64,000 nt of DNA, from positions 3,782,001 through 3,846,000 of the forward strand of contig NZ_CP084561.1 in assembly GCF_021789315.1 (NCBI RefSeq). Direction: 5' to 3'. The notes under the pieces are model-generated. The model saw nothing but the letters and a program-made list of their open reading frames with translations. It had not been told where the DNA came from and made no database searches. The position numbers and the translations under genes were made by a program. Position 1 is the first letter of the stretch. Every line of letters begins with the position of its first letter. Source of the stretch: Arthrobacter sp. FW305-BF8 (GTDB lineage Bacteria > Actinomycetota > Actinomycetes > Actinomycetales > Micrococcaceae). Of the stretch, positions 24,933 through 34,062 are shown one piece after another.

Positions 24933-27038
24933 CTAGTCCTTGCCGATCTTGGCCACGATCATGGGCCAGAACAGTTCGCTGAACTCCCGGTTCAAATGCA
25001 TGGGGTCGTAGTAGACGGCCACGCCGCCGATCACGTTGTAGCACTTCTCCGCGTCACAGAAGTAGTCGGTCAGATCGACAAGAGTGACTTTGCTGTTGCC
25101 GGCGGATTGGGCCGCCAGGACGAGGGGATCCAGCGGCTGGGCCTTCCCACGCTCGACGGCGCACTTGGCCGGGGCAGCAACGTTGAGGACGCTGCAGTCA
25201 GCCGCCCGGACGCCCTCGCTGAGCGGCGGATCGGCCAGGACATCCACCTTCGCGCCCGCATCCGTCCATCGCTGCCACGTCCGGTGCAGCCCGGCAACAA
25301 TCTGCTCGGTCCCGGAGGTGCCGGAACCGTCGTCGACGGCGACCTTCCGGGCAAAGGCGGAGGTGAAGACCCGCTGCGGGCGGTCCTCGGCAACGGCTGT
25401 GGTGACCCGGCGGGCCCAGTCCCTGCACTTCTGGGCAGGCTCGGCTTCGGTGTGCCCGTTGAAGCCAATGAAGTGGACGTCCGCTACAGGGCATCCCCCG
25501 GCCATCGCGGTTTTGACGATCCACCGGCGCTGCTTGGCGGCCGCGAAGACTGCTGCCTGCCAGTGCTGGGCGTGGGAGTCTCCCACCAGCCACACGACGT
25601 CGGCGTCAGTTGTCCCTTTCGAAAAATCACAGAGCAGCCCGATCCTGGCCTCCTCAGTGGACCGCTCACATTCCGGTGGAGTCTTCCAGTACTTCCTTGC
25701 TTCCGGACTTCCCGCCGCCGTGATGGGGCCGAACCTGTCCCCGCAGTCGGCGCCCGGTGCCATGGCGGCCGGGCCGCGGCACGGCTGGAGCGCAGCGGCC
25801 GCGGCGGCACGTTCGTCCTGCTCGCCCCTGAATTCTGCCGCCTGGACCTGCGTGAAGCACAGGGCTGCCAGCAGGGCCATGGCCGCAGCCATGGCACCAA
25901 AGGTGTTCCGCGTGGACGCGGTGAGGAAGACGGACTTCTGCCCGCGGTCTTCCACCAGTGCCTTCGTCACGGCAGCCAGCAGGATGGCGAGAACCAGAAT
26001 GAGCACCTTGTCGAGCGGGGAAAGGGTCCGGCCCAGGGCGAACGGTGCCACCACAATGATGGGCCAGTGCCACAGGTACAGGGAGTACGAAACGTCGCCG
26101 AGGTACTGGACCGGCGTCCAGCCAAGCACTTTCCCCAAAGCAGGCCGCCGGCCAAAGCTGCCGGCGAGGATCACGAAGGCAGTACCCAGAACGGGAACCA
26201 GGGCGAGCCAGCCCGGGAAGGGGGTTTCGTGGTTATACGTCACGGCGGAGAAGGCGACCAGGGCCCATCCGGCAATACCGATTGCCTGGGCCCGCCGCGG
26301 TCCGAGCGTGCGACAGCCCAGGCCGAGAGCCACCAGGGCGCCGGCACCGAATTCCCAGACGCGTGCCGGGGTCACGAAATAGGCCTCGCTGGGCGACAGC
26401 GAGGTGATCACCACGGAGAAGACGAGGCTGGCCACCAGGGCGGCCGCAATCCCGATGAGCATCACCCGGGCGTTTGCCTTCCGGGACCGCACGGCGACCC
26501 AGAACAGCGCCAGGAGCAGCAACGGCCACGCCAGGTAGAACTGCTCCTCCACCGAGAGCGACCAGTAATGCTGGGCGAAGGTGGCCGATTCCGAGGAGGC
26601 CGAATAGTCGACGGCCTTCGCCGCCAGCGCCCAGTTCTCCGCATAGAAGGTGCTGGCCAGCATCTCGGCCGCGGAAGCCGCCCACCGGTCGTAGGGTTGC
26701 CACATCATGGCTGCGGCAGTTCCCACGGCCAGGACGGTGAAAGCCGCGGGGAGGAGCCTGCGGACACGGCGGGCATAGAAGGACCCGAGCCGGATCCTTC
26801 CCGTCGCGGTGAGTTCCTTGAGCAGGTGGGAGGTGATGAGGAATCCGGAGATCACGAAGAAAATGTCGACGCCGACGTAGCCGCCCGGCACCCAGCCCAG
26901 GTGATCGAGCACCACCAGCATCACGGCAACAGCGCGGAGGGCCTGGATATCGGCACGGAATGACCTGCGGGGCCGCAAGCCTGTTGCCGGCCGCCGCGAC
27001 TCCGCCGGTGCCGAACGCACAGTGTCCGTGGTGCTCAT
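24933..27038 (-). CDS. OafA/YrhL-type acyltransferase with SGNH domain
   Basis: 701 residues from the ATG behind AAGGACACC. N-terminal acyltransferase-3 domain with about ten helices begins FRADIQALRAVAVMLVVLDH and includes FFVISGFLITSHLL. After TASTRNTFGAMAAAMALLAA, a periplasm-side SGNH-hydrolase-like domain follows (VVWLVGDSHAQHWQAAVF with the catalytic Ser, and YYDPMHLNREFSELFW with the C-terminal Asp-x-x-His). This two-domain layout is typical of proteins that acetylate envelope glycans. Next to, and on the same strand as, the single-domain acyltransferase. Confidence 0.92.
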   Translation of the reverse strand: MSTTDTVRSAPAESRRPATGLRPRRSFRADIQALRAVAVMLVVLDHLGWVPGGYVGVDIFFVISGFLITSHLLKELTATGRIRLGSFYARRVRRLLPAAFTVLAVGTAAAMMWQPYDRWAASAAEMLASTFYAENWALAAKAVDYSASSESATFAQHYWSLSVEEQFYLAWPLLLLALFWVAVRSRKANARVMLIGIAAALVASLVFSVVITSLSPSEAYFVTPARVWEFGAGALVALGLGCRTLGPRRAQAIGIAGWALVAFSAVTYNHETPFPGWLALVPVLGTAFVILAGSFGRRPALGKVLGWTPVQYLGDVSYSLYLWHWPIIVVAPFALGRTLSPLDKVLILVLAILLAAVTKALVEDRGQKSVFLTASTRNTFGAMAAAMALLAALCFTQVQAAEFRGEQDERAAAAAALQPCRGPAAMAPGADCGDRFGPITAAGSPEARKYWKTPPECERSTEEARIGLLCDFSKGTTDADVVWLVGDSHAQHWQAAVFAAAKQRRWIVKTAMAGGCPVADVHFIGFNGHTEAEPAQKCRDWARRVTTAVAEDRPQRVFTSAFARKVAVDDGSGTSGTEQIVAGLHRTWQRWTDAGAKVDVLADPPLSEGVRAADCSVLNVAAPAKCAVERGKAQPLDPLVLAAQSAGNSKVTLVDLTDYFCDAEKCYNVIGGVAVYYDPMHLNREFSELFWPMIVAKIGKD

Positions 27039-27236
27039 GGTGTCCTTAGTGTCATCGCCATCGGGCTGTGGGACAGCAGCCGTTTTTGCAGAGCGTAACG
27101 CAGGTAGCACGCGGGTTGCCCGCCTGTTCAGCGAGTTGCCGCCCCCCACACGCGCTCTCATTTTGGCATGCCTAAAACCAATTTTTCGAACAGGGCAGGG
27201 AACCTCGACGTGCCCTCTAGGGCCGGCAGAAAGTAC

Positions 27237-27272
27237 AACGGCCGCCGCACGAGGATTCGTGCGGCGGCCGTT
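27237..27272 (-). terminator. Strong hairpin after the giant repeat protein gene
   Basis: Sixteen-base perfect arms (27237-27252 and 27257-27272) around a 4-base loop ggat, 22 bases beyond the stop of the gene at 27294. Very GC-rich and without a long T-run, but by far the strongest hairpin near. Confidence 0.8.
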
Positions 27273-27293
27273 CAGCTCAGCAAGGCGGAGGTG

Positions 27294-30200
27294 TCAGTTC
27301 CAGCCGGCGCCCATGGAGGTCCGGCCCAGCCAGTTTCCAGCACCGTTGCCCCTGTACAGCCAGAGCACGCCGGCAGCATCTATGGCCAGGGCATCTGTCC
27401 TGCCGTCGCCGTTGAAGTCGCCGCGGCCCGCGATGCTGCCCATCGCATTCCAGCCCGCACCGGTGCTGGTCCGGGAGGCGAAACCGCCCCGCCCGTTGCC
27501 ACGGTAGACCCACAGGATTCCGCTCGCGTCGCGGGCCAGGATGTCAGCCTTGCGGTCACCGGTCAGGTCGCCGGGACCGACGACGGCGGTCATCGCGTTC
27601 CAGCCTCCGCCCACCCGGATCCTGGCCAGCCAGCCGCCACGCCCGTTCCCCGGGTAAGCCCACAACGTGCCAGCCGTGTCCCGGGCCAGCACATCGGACT
27701 TCCCGTCACCGTTCACATCACCCGGCCCGATGATGGAGTTCATGACGTTCCAGCCAGCGCCCACGCGGATGCGGGCCAGCCAGCCGCCGCGCCCGTTGCC
27801 CGGGTACACCCACAGCGTCCCGGCAGAGTCGCGGGCCAGCACATCGGCCCTGCGGTCCCCGTTCAGGTCGCCTGCTCCGACGAGCGAGTTCATGACGTTC
27901 CAGCCGCCGCCGACCTTTGTGCGTGCGAGCCATCCCCCGCGCCCATTACCCGGATACAGCCACAAAGTTCCCCCACTGTCGCGGGCGAGCAGGTCAGCCT
28001 TCCCGTCACTGTTCAGGTCACCAGCAGGAACCACCAAGGACATACGGAACACGGCCTTGAACGTCGCGGACCAGGATGCAACCGCCCCGGCCTTGAGCAC
28101 GTAATCCGCCCTGGCCTTCGCAGTGATACTGACCGTTCCTGCCCCGGCATAGGTCCCGGCAGCAACCGCCTTACCACCGACCAAATACTCAACACCCTCA
28201 CTCGCAGGGATCGTGTAGGTGTCCTGCGGGGTGCCGTCCTTGTCCGTGAATATTACGGCAGCCGGTGTCACTTCGAACGGGCCCGCCTTGAACGTCGCCG
28301 TCCACTCAGTGACCGCACCCGCCTTCAGGACGTAATCCGCTTTCGCCCGCGCCGTCACCGTCACCGAACCCGTACCTGGACGGGTCCCCGCCTCGACGAC
28401 CTTGTCCCCGAGCAGGTACTCCACGCCCTCAGTCTCGGGAACGGTGTAAGTGTCCTCCGCGGCGCCGTCCTTGTCCGTGAATATAACGGCAGCCGGTGTC
28501 ACTTCGAACGGGGTTGCCTTGAACGTCGCCGTCCACTCAGTGACCGCACCGGCCTTCAGCACGTAGTCCGTCTTCGCCCGCGCAACCACGGTCACCGTCC
28601 CGCTACCCGGGTGGGCGCCGGCCTCGACGACCTTGTCCCCGACCAGGTACTCCACACCCTCAGACACCGGAACCGTGTACGTGTCCTCCGCGGTGCCGTC
28701 CTTATCCGTGAACACCACCCCAGCTGGAACCACCTCAAACGGGGTCGCCTTGAACGTCGCAGACCACTCCGTCACAGCACCGGCCTTCAGGACATAATCG
28801 GCCTTCGCCCGGGCAGTCACCGTTACAGTGCCGACGCCCGGGTACGTGCCCGCCTCGACAACCTTGCCCCCGACCAGATACTCCACACCATCAACCGCAG
28901 GGACCGCGTACGTGTCCGCGGCGGTACCGTCCTTATCCGTGAACACCACCGCAGCCGGGACCACCTCAAACGGGGTCACCTTGAACGTGACGGTCCACTC
29001 CGTCACAGCACCGGCCTTCAGGACATAATCGGCCTTCGCCCGGGCAGTCACCGTTACAGTACCGACGCCCGGGTACGTGCCCGCCTCGACAACCTTGCCC
29101 CCGACCAGATACTCCACACCATCAACCGCAGGGACCGCGTACGTGTCCGCGGCGGTACCGTCCTTATCCGTGAACACCACCGCAGCCGGGACCACCTCAA
29201 ACGGGGTCACCTTGAACGTGACGGTCCACTCCGTCACAGCACCGGCCTTCAGGACATAATCCGTCTTCGCCCGCGCCGTCACGGTCACCGTCCCGGAACC
29301 CGGATAGGTCCCGGCCTCGACAACCTTGCCCCCGACCAGATACTCCACACCATCAACCGCAGGGACCGCGTACGTGTCCGCGGCGGTACCGTCCTTATCC
29401 GTGAACACCACCGCAGCCGGGACCACCTCAAACGGGGTCACCTTGAACGTGACGGTCCACTCCGTCACAGCACCGGCCTTCAGGACATAATCCGTCTTCG
29501 CCCGCGCCGTCACGGTCACCGTCCCGGAACCCGGATAGGTCCCGGCCTCGACAACCTTGCCCCCGACCAGATACTCCACACCATCAACCGCAGGGACCGC
29601 GTACGTGTCCGCGGCGGTACCGTCCTTATCCGTGAACACCACCGCAGCCGGGACCACCTCAAACGGGGTCGCCTTGAACGTCGCGGACCACTCCGTCACA
29701 GCACCGGCCTTCAGGACATAATCCGTCTTCGCCCGTGCCGTCACGGTCACCGTCCCGGAACCCGGATAGGTCCCGGCCTCGACAACCTTGCCCCCGACCA
29801 GATACTCCACACCATCAACCGCAGGGACCACGTACGTGTCCGCGGCGGTACCGTCCTTATCCGTGAACACCACCGCAGCCGGGACCACCTCAAACGGGGT
29901 CGCCTTGAACGTCGCGGACCACTCCGTCACAGCACCGGCCTTCAGGACATAATCCGTCTTCGCCCGCGCCGTCACGGTCACCGTCCCGCTACCCGGGTGG
30001 GCGCCGGCCTCGACGACCTTGTCCCCGACCAGGTACTCCACACCCTCAGACACCGGAACCGTGTACGTGTCCTCCGCGGTGCCGTCCTTATCCGTGAACA
30101 CCACCGCAGCCGGCGTTACCTCAAACGGGGTCGCCTTGAACGTCGCGGACCACTCAGTGACCGCACCGACCTTCAGGACATAATCCGTCTTCGCCCGCAC

Positions 30201-31646
30201 CGTCACCGTGACCGTCCCGGAGCCCGGATACGTCCCGGCCTCGACGACCTTGTCCCCGACGAGATACTCCACACCATCCGTGGACGGAACCGTGTACGTG
30301 TCCTCCGCAGTGCCATCCTCGTCGACAAATTCCGCCGAAGCCGGCGTTACTTGGAAAGGGACTAGTGGAGATAGGTGGCTGGTGATTTGTTGGTAGTCGA
30401 ACTCAGCAGCCACCGGCGAAGAGATTCCGTAGGGCCATGTATCAGCATGACCGTCCACGCCGTAGCTCGAACTGGCGTAACCGTTGCCCGCACCAAAAGT
30501 CCTCAGAACCAAATCCCCGGCCGCCAACCGCGTCTCATCCACCGCAAGCGTGGCAGTGCCGGAATAGGCGCTGGTGCCGCTGGCAGCATCCCAACGGACC
30601 TGATCAGAGGCGCCATAACGATCCACAACGTTGAAGATCACATTCGTCGCCGGACTACCCGTGACCTCCCAGTCAATCCGCACCTGATCCCCGTGCCGCA
30701 CAACATCCGGCGACGAACGATGAATGCTCACCAACGACGGCGGAACAGAAATATCACGTTCACTTTCCAGGGCACTCGTGATTTGTTGGTAGTCGAACTC
30801 AGCAGCCACCGGCGAAGAGATTCCGTAGGGCCATGTATCAGCATGACCGTCCACGCCGTAGCTCGAACTGGCGTAACCGTTGCCCGCACCAAAAGTCCTC
30901 AGAACCAAATCCCCGGCCGCCAACCGCGTCTCATCCACCGCAAGCGTGGCAGTGCCGGAATAGGCGCTGGTGCCGCTGGCAGCATCCCAACGGACCTGAT
31001 CAGAGGCGCCATAACGATCCACAACGTTGAAGATCACATTCGTCGCCGGACTACCCGTGACCTCCCAGTCAATCCGCACCTGATCCCCGTGCCGCACAAC
31101 ATCCGGCGACGAACGATGAATGCTCACCAACGACGGCGGAACAGAAATATCACGTTCACTTTCCAGGGCACTCGTGATTTGTTGGTAGTCGAACTCAGCA
31201 GCCACCGGCGAAGAGATTCCGTAGGGCCATGTATCAGCATGACCGTCCACGCCGTAGCTCGAACTGGCGTAACCGTTGCCCGCACCAAAAGTCCTCAGAA
31301 CCAAATCCCCGGCCGCCAACCGCGTCTCATCCACCGCAAGCGTGGCAGTGCCGGAATAGGCGCTGGTGCCGCTGGCAGCATCCCAACGGACCTGATCAGA
31401 GGCGCCATAACGATCCACAACGTTGAAGATCACATTCGTCGCCGGACTACCCGTGACCTCCCAGTCAATCCGCACCTGATCCCCGTGCCGCACAACATCC
31501 GGCGACGAACGATGAATGCTCACCAACGACGGCGGAACAGAAATATCACGTTCGGCTGCCTGTGACGGGAGCGCGCCGCTGGTCGCAAAGAAAAGCGTGA
31601 TAGCAACAAATGCTAGCCACCGAGCGGCAGATTGCAGCAGCGCCAT
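27294..31646 (-). CDS. Giant secreted repeat protein with FG-GAP C-terminus
   Basis: About 1450 residues from the ATG at 31646, which follows TTGAGGACCAT. A Sec signal peptide (LAFVAITLFFATSGALPSQA) is followed by three identical 132-residue repeats (ERDISVPPSLVSIHRSSPDV onwards), ten 77-residue repeats (PFEVVPAAVVFTDKDGTAAD onwards), and five FG-GAP/VCBS units (LNSDGKADLLARDSGG, LWLYPGNGRGGWLART). The 77-residue units look like Ig-like beta domains of secreted adhesins; the 132-residue unit is not recognised. There is no LPXTG motif, so attachment, if any, is non-covalent. Probably an adhesin or matrix protein; this is inferred from architecture. Confidence 0.85.
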   Translation of the reverse strand: MALLQSAARWLAFVAITLFFATSGALPSQAAERDISVPPSLVSIHRSSPDVVRHGDQVRIDWEVTGSPATNVIFNVVDRYGASDQVRWDAASGTSAYSGTATLAVDETRLAAGDLVLRTFGAGNGYASSSYGVDGHADTWPYGISSPVAAEFDYQQITSALESERDISVPPSLVSIHRSSPDVVRHGDQVRIDWEVTGSPATNVIFNVVDRYGASDQVRWDAASGTSAYSGTATLAVDETRLAAGDLVLRTFGAGNGYASSSYGVDGHADTWPYGISSPVAAEFDYQQITSALESERDISVPPSLVSIHRSSPDVVRHGDQVRIDWEVTGSPATNVIFNVVDRYGASDQVRWDAASGTSAYSGTATLAVDETRLAAGDLVLRTFGAGNGYASSSYGVDGHADTWPYGISSPVAAEFDYQQITSHLSPLVPFQVTPASAEFVDEDGTAEDTYTVPSTDGVEYLVGDKVVEAGTYPGSGTVTVTVRAKTDYVLKVGAVTEWSATFKATPFEVTPAAVVFTDKDGTAEDTYTVPVSEGVEYLVGDKVVEAGAHPGSGTVTVTARAKTDYVLKAGAVTEWSATFKATPFEVVPAAVVFTDKDGTAADTYVVPAVDGVEYLVGGKVVEAGTYPGSGTVTVTARAKTDYVLKAGAVTEWSATFKATPFEVVPAAVVFTDKDGTAADTYAVPAVDGVEYLVGGKVVEAGTYPGSGTVTVTARAKTDYVLKAGAVTEWTVTFKVTPFEVVPAAVVFTDKDGTAADTYAVPAVDGVEYLVGGKVVEAGTYPGSGTVTVTARAKTDYVLKAGAVTEWTVTFKVTPFEVVPAAVVFTDKDGTAADTYAVPAVDGVEYLVGGKVVEAGTYPGVGTVTVTARAKADYVLKAGAVTEWTVTFKVTPFEVVPAAVVFTDKDGTAADTYAVPAVDGVEYLVGGKVVEAGTYPGVGTVTVTARAKADYVLKAGAVTEWSATFKATPFEVVPAGVVFTDKDGTAEDTYTVPVSEGVEYLVGDKVVEAGAHPGSGTVTVVARAKTDYVLKAGAVTEWTATFKATPFEVTPAAVIFTDKDGAAEDTYTVPETEGVEYLLGDKVVEAGTRPGTGSVTVTARAKADYVLKAGAVTEWTATFKAGPFEVTPAAVIFTDKDGTPQDTYTIPASEGVEYLVGGKAVAAGTYAGAGTVSITAKARADYVLKAGAVASWSATFKAVFRMSLVVPAGDLNSDGKADLLARDSGGTLWLYPGNGRGGWLARTKVGGGWNVMNSLVGAGDLNGDRRADVLARDSAGTLWVYPGNGRGGWLARIRVGAGWNVMNSIIGPGDVNGDGKSDVLARDTAGTLWAYPGNGRGGWLARIRVGGGWNAMTAVVGPGDLTGDRKADILARDASGILWVYRGNGRGGFASRTSTGAGWNAMGSIAGRGDFNGDGRTDALAIDAAGVLWLYRGNGAGNWLGRTSMGAGWN
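28050..30359 (-). repeat. Ten 231-bp coding repeats
   Basis: The array is exactly 2310 bases long: ten in-frame 77-residue units. Central units (fourth to seventh from the N-terminus) are almost identical, differing mainly at PGSG/PGVG and TVTFKVT/SATFKAT. Outer units are more diverged (PFQVTPASAEFVDEDG first; DGTPQDTYTIPASEGV last), the usual sign of growth from the middle by unequal exchange. Confidence 0.92.
30366..31553 (-). repeat. Three 396-bp near-perfect coding repeats
   Basis: Three head-to-tail copies, spaced exactly 396 bases, code for the same 132 residues. I found no base difference between copies by reading, except where the last copy leaves the repeat near 30381. Such identity points to very recent expansion or ongoing gene conversion, and to a likely length polymorphism. 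Confidence 0.92.
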
Positions 31647-31699
31647 ATGGTCCTCAAGTATCAAGATTTCATTCACGCAAACGCGTGTCAGGGAGTGAG

Positions 31700-32198
31700 C
31701 TTACGGCATTCTCGGAAGCCCCTATTGCGCTAGCTGACCGAACGACACACCACTCGCTGTGGCAGCTCGGTTGAAACAGATCGTGAAGGCACAACTCGCT
31801 ACCAGTGCAGCCTAGCCAGGTACAAAGCCAGGCGGTTACTGGGCCTGACCGGCCAACAGCAATTTCTGCCCCGTAGGCGGCCAGCGGCTGGACGCCTACG
31901 GCAACTGCACGAACCGCACGCTGAAAGCCACTAGCCCTTCACGTTGATCCATCATTAGCATCCCGTTCAGCTTCTGACCAGGTGGCCCGGGGCGTGGCAG
32001 CTATCGGATGAGTATGCTGACTACTCGGACACGGCTGCAAGGAGCCCAACGGCCCCCATATAGCCCGTTGGAATCCTTGCGCCTACTGAGAGGCTACCCA
32101 GTCCGCCCCGGCGCGGTCAGCACAGTAAACGGCCGACGGCGGAATTTGCGAGCGGAAGTGGGGACACGGGGTGCTTTGTGACAGCCGCCGGCAAATGA
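31700..32198. other. Intergenic stretch with one hairpin
   Basis: About 500 bases upstream of the giant repeat protein and before the regulator remnant. No convincing coding frame on either strand. A hairpin with 9-base arms ccgtaggcg (31871-31879) and cgcctacgg (31893-31901) is the only clear structure. The stretch probably holds the promoter of the 31646 gene. Confidence 0.5.
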
Positions 32199-32551
32199 TT
32201 GAACGCCCGCGACGGAAAGCGTTGCTCAGCCAAACAGGTGGCACAATTGCGGCAGAATTGGCGCGTCAAGCTGCGCCGCATCGCCGCCGGGGAAACCATT
32301 GACAGCCAGGAGCTCGCCTTCGCCATTGAGGTGGACACGGAGTTCATCGTAGCGAACCTGTTCGAGCGCGAATTCGTGGCGCTCTACGCCGACGGCCCGG
32401 ACAGTACCAGGTGGCCCGCCGCATGGGGGTGGCCGAAAGAACCGTCAAGAAGAACATCGACAGAGTCCGGGAGAAGTACGAGGCCGCGGGCCGCCTCGCC
32501 GCTACGAAAATCGACCGTTACCACAGAGCGGTCGTAGACGGCATCCTGCCC
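32199..32551 (+). pseudogene. Decayed LuxR-type response regulator (C-terminal half)
   Basis: One frame codes for RIAAGETIDSQELAFAIEVD and FEREFVALYADG. A shift of frame near 32400 then gives QVARRMGVAERTVKKNIDRV and REKYEAAGRLAATKIDRYHR. Both parts line up with the intact regulator at 6128-6790 (ATIDNQDLAAAI, LGLYAAG, IASRMNVSSNTV, REKYAAADRPAATKLELYHR). The N-terminal receiver is missing. The end, at GILPP, is replaced by sequence of the following IS110 element. So a paralogous signalling cluster once stood here, next to polysaccharide genes. Confidence 0.8.
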
Positions 32552-34010
32552 CCTTACATTTATTCGGTCCCCGAAGGCCGAGGATTTGGTCGCTGGACCT
32601 GGTATGACTTTCTTGCCCCTGTCACTGATGATCCGGGGAGTGTTGTCGCCAGGTTCGGAGACACGCGTTGACTGCTGATAGGGACACGGCCGGCTCCTTT
32701 CGTGGGGCGAGGTCTCTTTGTAACGTGGGTGCCAGCATCGGGTGTCGTGACTGCGGCCATTAGTGGTGCAAAGGAGCGCCGGATGGACGAAGGGTACGAG
32801 GTCTACTGCGGTCTTGATGTCGGCAAGTCTGAGCACCACGCCGCGGCGTTGAACGCGGCCGGCGAACGGGTCTTCGACAAGCCGTCGCCGCAGGACGAAG
32901 TGCGGCTGCGCGAGCTTTTCACCGGCCTGCAGCGGCACGGCCGGGTGCTGGTGATCGTGGACCAGCCCAACACCATCGGCGCTCTTCCGATAGCGGTGGC
33001 CCGGGACTGCGGCTGCACCGTTGCCTACCTGCCCGGCCTGGCGATGCGCGCTGACCTGTACCCGGGAAAGTCCAAGACGGACGCGCGGGATGCGTTCATC
33101 ATCGCCGAGACGGCACGGGCAATGCCTCACACGTTACGGCCGTCAACCGGGGCAGCGAGGTGCTCGCGGCACTGAAGGTGCTCTCCGGATTCGACGCGGA
33201 CCTGACCCATGAATGCACCAGGGCGATCAACCGAGTGCGGTCCCTGCTGCTGCAGATTTTCCCCGCCCTGGAGCGCGTCTTCCCCGGAACAGTGCTGACC
33301 CGGCCCCTGGTCCTGGAGCTGTTCATCAAATACGCCGGACCGACCGGCCTGCGGGCCGCAAGGCGATCCAATGTGTGGCGCTGGGCCCGGAACCACACCC
33401 GGAAAGACCCGGTGAACCTGGTCGACGCGTTCTTCACGGCACTGGGCGAGCAGACCGTCACCGTGATCGGCACCGAAGCCGTCGAAGTGGTCATCCCCCG
33501 CGTCGCCGCCCAGATCAAGGAACTCAAACACCAGCGAGCCATCGTGGCCGCAGAAGTCGAAAAGCTCCTCGATGACTTCCCTCTTTCCCAGGTCTTGATG
33601 TCCATGCCGGGAGTCGGCATCAAGACTGCAGCGACTATACTCCTGACCATCGGCGATGCTGGCACCTTCACCTCTCCCGGGCACCTCGCCGCCTACGCAG
33701 GCATCGCCCCTGTCACACGCCGCTCCGGGACCTCGATACGCGCTGAATTCCCCGTACGATCAGGGAACAAACAGCTCAAGAACGCCCTCTTCAGATCCGC
33801 CTGGATCGCCTGCTGCCACCACCCCGCCTCGAAGGCCTACTACCAAAAGAAACGGGCACAGGGAAAGAAGCACAACGCCGCCGTCATCTGCCTGGCCCGG
33901 CGCAGCTGCGACGTCATCCACTCCATGCTCAAACACGGCACCTTCTACGAGGAAAGCCCGCCATGGCCGCTTGACCCACAGCGTAGGGACGCCCCCCGAG
34001 TTCCCAAAGT
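32552..34010 (+). mobile_element. IS110-family insertion sequence
   Basis: A DEDD transposase gene preceded by about 230 non-coding bases. The left edge is placed where similarity to the response-regulator family stops (after GILPP, near 32552). The right edge is near the end of the transposase frame. No terminal inverted repeats are seen, as usual for IS110. Both edges are estimates. The element separates a decayed regulator from a Wzy-type polymerase gene. Confidence 0.7.
32560..32782 (+). ncRNA. Candidate IS110 bridge RNA region
   Basis: IS110 elements of the IS621 type transcribe a structured bridge RNA from the non-coding left end upstream of the transposase gene. Here 220 non-coding bases occupy that place. 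I could not assign the target-binding and donor-binding loops by eye, so this entry rests on position and family only. Confidence 0.35.
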
Positions 34011-34020
34011 GTGTGGCTGA
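32783..34020 (+). pseudogene. IS110-family transposase, frameshifted
   Basis: The ATG at 32783 follows AAAGGAGCGCCGG. The DEDD RuvC-like domain is readable: YCGLDVGKSEHHAAALN, VIVDQPNTIG and KSKTDARDAFIIAETA. Near 33130-33140 the frame shifts by one base: the first frame stops at 33175, while the second continues NRGSEVLAALKVLSGFDADL through the Transposase_20 domain (LMSMPGVGIKTAATILLTIG, HLAAYAGIAPVTRRSGTS). A second one-base loss near 33953 probably removed the native ending (reading KPAMAA then stop in the other frame). Two indels make this copy inactive unless frameshifting rescues it. Confidence 0.85.
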
Positions 34021-34062
34021 TATTCTGGCCCTACGGTCACGCACTCTTGGGGGAACAAATCA

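Noticed and set aside
27168..30365. A 1065-codon open frame on the plus strand
   Set aside because: It is antisense to the 231-bp repeat array and shows the same 77-residue period. It stays open because of GC-rich repeated codons and has no signal, motif or ribosome-binding site.
28050..31553. Regular repeats as a CRISPR array
   Set aside because: Units are 231 and 396 bases, contiguous and coding, with no spacers and no cas genes.
30375..31565. A 396-codon plus-strand frame with three identical units
   Set aside because: Antisense shadow of the 396-bp repeats of the giant secreted protein, which has a signal peptide and a good start.
31871..31901. Hairpin as a terminator
   Set aside because: No gene ends nearby in either direction and there is no T-tract; kept only as a note on the intergenic stretch.
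33120..33180. Programmed frameshift in the IS110 transposase
   Set aside because: No slippery heptamer or downstream structure was seen, and a second indel near 33953 fits simple decay better.
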